5,453 bases of DNA from Ferrovibrio sp035304305 (GTDB lineage: Bacteria; Pseudomonadota; Alphaproteobacteria; Ferrovibrionales; Ferrovibrionaceae). The position numbers and the translations under genes are program-made. Location: assembly GCF_035304305.1 (NCBI RefSeq), contig NZ_DATGQG010000096.1, forward strand, positions 1 through 5,453, given 5' to 3'. Positions 4,533-5,453 of the stretch are shown here, one piece after another; positions within the stretch are counted from its first letter, which is position 1, and every line of letters starts with the position of its first letter. The notes under the pieces are model-generated. The model ran no database searches and was not told the origin of the DNA. It worked only from the letters and a program-made list of their open reading frames with translations.

Positions 4533-5453
4533 ATGACACACAGACTTTCCCTCGGCCTCGCCGCCTCCACCCTGGCGCTCCTCGCGGCTGTGCCTGCCCT
4601 GGCCGAAGACCTGCGCATCTACGGCTGGGCCGGCGAGATGCCCGACGAAGTGCTTGCCGACTTCGAGGCGGAGACCGGCATCGACGTCACCTTCGACACC
4701 TTTGACAGCAATGAGTCGATGATCGCCAAGCTCGATGCGGGCGGCTCGGGTTATGACCTTGTGAACCCGTCGCAATATGCGGTGCAGATCCTGATCAACC
4801 GCGGCAAGCTGGTCGAACTCGACCACGCGAAGATCGAGACCTACGGCAAGATCGGCCCGACCTTCCAGGCCGTGTCCTACGATCCCGGCAACAAGTATTC
4901 GATCCCCTATGTCTGGGGCACGACCGGTCTGGCCTACAACAAGACCTGCGTGGACGCGCCGATCACCAGCTGGAAGTCCCTCTTCGACGAAAAGTACAAA
5001 GGCCGCATCTACATGCTCGACAACATGCTGGCCGCCTATATCGCCGGCCTGCAGGTCAACGGCTTCAGCGCCAATACCTCGGACCCCGCCGAGATCGAGA
5101 AGGCGACCGAAACGCTGATCGCCCAGAAGCCGCTGCTGGCGGGCTACAACAGCACCAACTTTGCCGATCTCGTGTCCTCGGGCGAAGCCTGCATCGTGCA
5201 AAGCTGGTCCTCCTCGGTGCTCCAGGCGATCGTCGACAACCCCGATGTCGTCTACGTCCTGCCCGAAGAGGGCGGCACAATGTGGATCGACGGCTACAGC
5301 ATCCTGACGGATGCGCCGAACCCCGACGCAGCCTACAAGTTCCTGTCCTACATCCTGCGCCCCGAAGTCGCGGCCAAGACGACCGAACTGACCAGGACCG
5401 CGACCGTGGTGCCGGAGTCCAAGCCCCTCCTTCCCGCGGAAATCGGCGAGAAC
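4533..5453 (+). CDS. Periplasmic substrate-binding protein, PotD/PotF-like, 3' end outside window
   Basis: 307 codons are visible and no stop is reached. Family members are about 340-370 residues, so roughly 30-60 residues are missing. The ATG at 4533 follows AGGAGA (4522-4527). Residues 1-24 are a Sec signal peptide (a hydrophobic core and ALA before Glu25), so the mature protein is periplasmic. Family markers are YGWAGEMPDEVL (30-40), ETGIDVTFDTFDSNESMIAKL, the YDLVNPSQY segment (74-82), WGTTGLAYNK (128-137) and EEGGTMWIDGYSI (245-257). Against E. coli PotD, the counterparts of Ser83, Tyr85, Trp229, Trp255 and Asp257 are kept (Ser80, Tyr82, Trp225, Trp251, Asp253). The Thr-Glu-Tyr after the first Trp is Ala-Gly-Glu, and the acids Asp168/Glu171 appear as Asn164/Ala167. 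A ligand other than spermidine is likely. It is the last visible gene of the operon; an ATPase gene is expected beyond. Confidence 0.9.
   Translation, partial: MTHRLSLGLAASTLALLAAVPALAEDLRIYGWAGEMPDEVLADFEAETGIDVTFDTFDSNESMIAKLDAGGSGYDLVNPSQYAVQILINRGKLVELDHAKIETYGKIGPTFQAVSYDPGNKYSIPYVWGTTGLAYNKTCVDAPITSWKSLFDEKYKGRIYMLDNMLAAYIAGLQVNGFSANTSDPAEIEKATETLIAQKPLLAGYNSTNFADLVSSGEACIVQSWSSSVLQAIVDNPDVVYVLPEEGGTMWIDGYSILTDAPNPDAAYKFLSYILRPEVAAKTTELTRTATVVPESKPLLPAEIGEN

Noticed and set aside
4476..5201. Minus-strand reading frame of 241 codons opposite the binding protein
   Set aside because: The sense strand encodes a clear signal peptide and PotD-family motifs. The antisense product is low-complexity Val/Gly/Asp/His without a family match.

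Overview
The window looks like chromosomal DNA of a high-GC alphaproteobacterium, most likely Rhodobacteraceae (Paracoccus/Rhodobacter-like). This is inferred from the strong G/C bias at third codon positions, the style of the tRNA and promoters, and the protein families present. No gene here fixes the genus.

Layout, left to right. (1) An intact tRNA-Ser(GCU) with an encoded CCA end, flanked on both sides by small dyad symmetries. (2) The left end of an IS6-family insertion sequence (about 216-442), with the transposase cut off after its N-terminal DNA-binding part. The cut lies inside a perfect 20-bp inverted repeat with a 14-nt spacer (431-484). (3) A minus-strand gene (510-2060) for an Ntn-hydrolase of the gamma-glutamyltransferase superfamily, closest by eye to the HpxW/YwrD-like branch. 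(4) An 88-bp divergent control region with an AT-rich dyad over both predicted -10 elements. (5) A plus-strand operon with touching or overlapping genes: a GntR/FCD regulator, two PotB/PotC-type ABC permeases, and a PotD/PotF-like periplasmic binding protein that runs off the right edge. The transporter ATPase is not in the window and is probably downstream.

How it may work together (inference): the regulator sits between the hydrolase and the transporter and probably controls both from the shared dyad. The transporter would import a small, probably amine- or amide-containing compound, and the cytoplasmic hydrolase, which has no signal peptide, would cleave an amide bond in it. Several residues that define the textbook family members are changed. 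The binding protein lacks the acidic residues that hold polyamine amines in E. coli PotD, the hydrolase has Gln where classical GGTs have the Arg that binds glutamate, and the regulator has Tyr for one of the FCD metal-ligand His residues. Together these suggest a catabolic uptake module for a substrate other than spermidine/putrescine or glutathione. The substrate cannot be named from sequence alone.

No CRISPR array, origin or complete mobile element is visible. The many long antisense reading frames are high-GC shadows.
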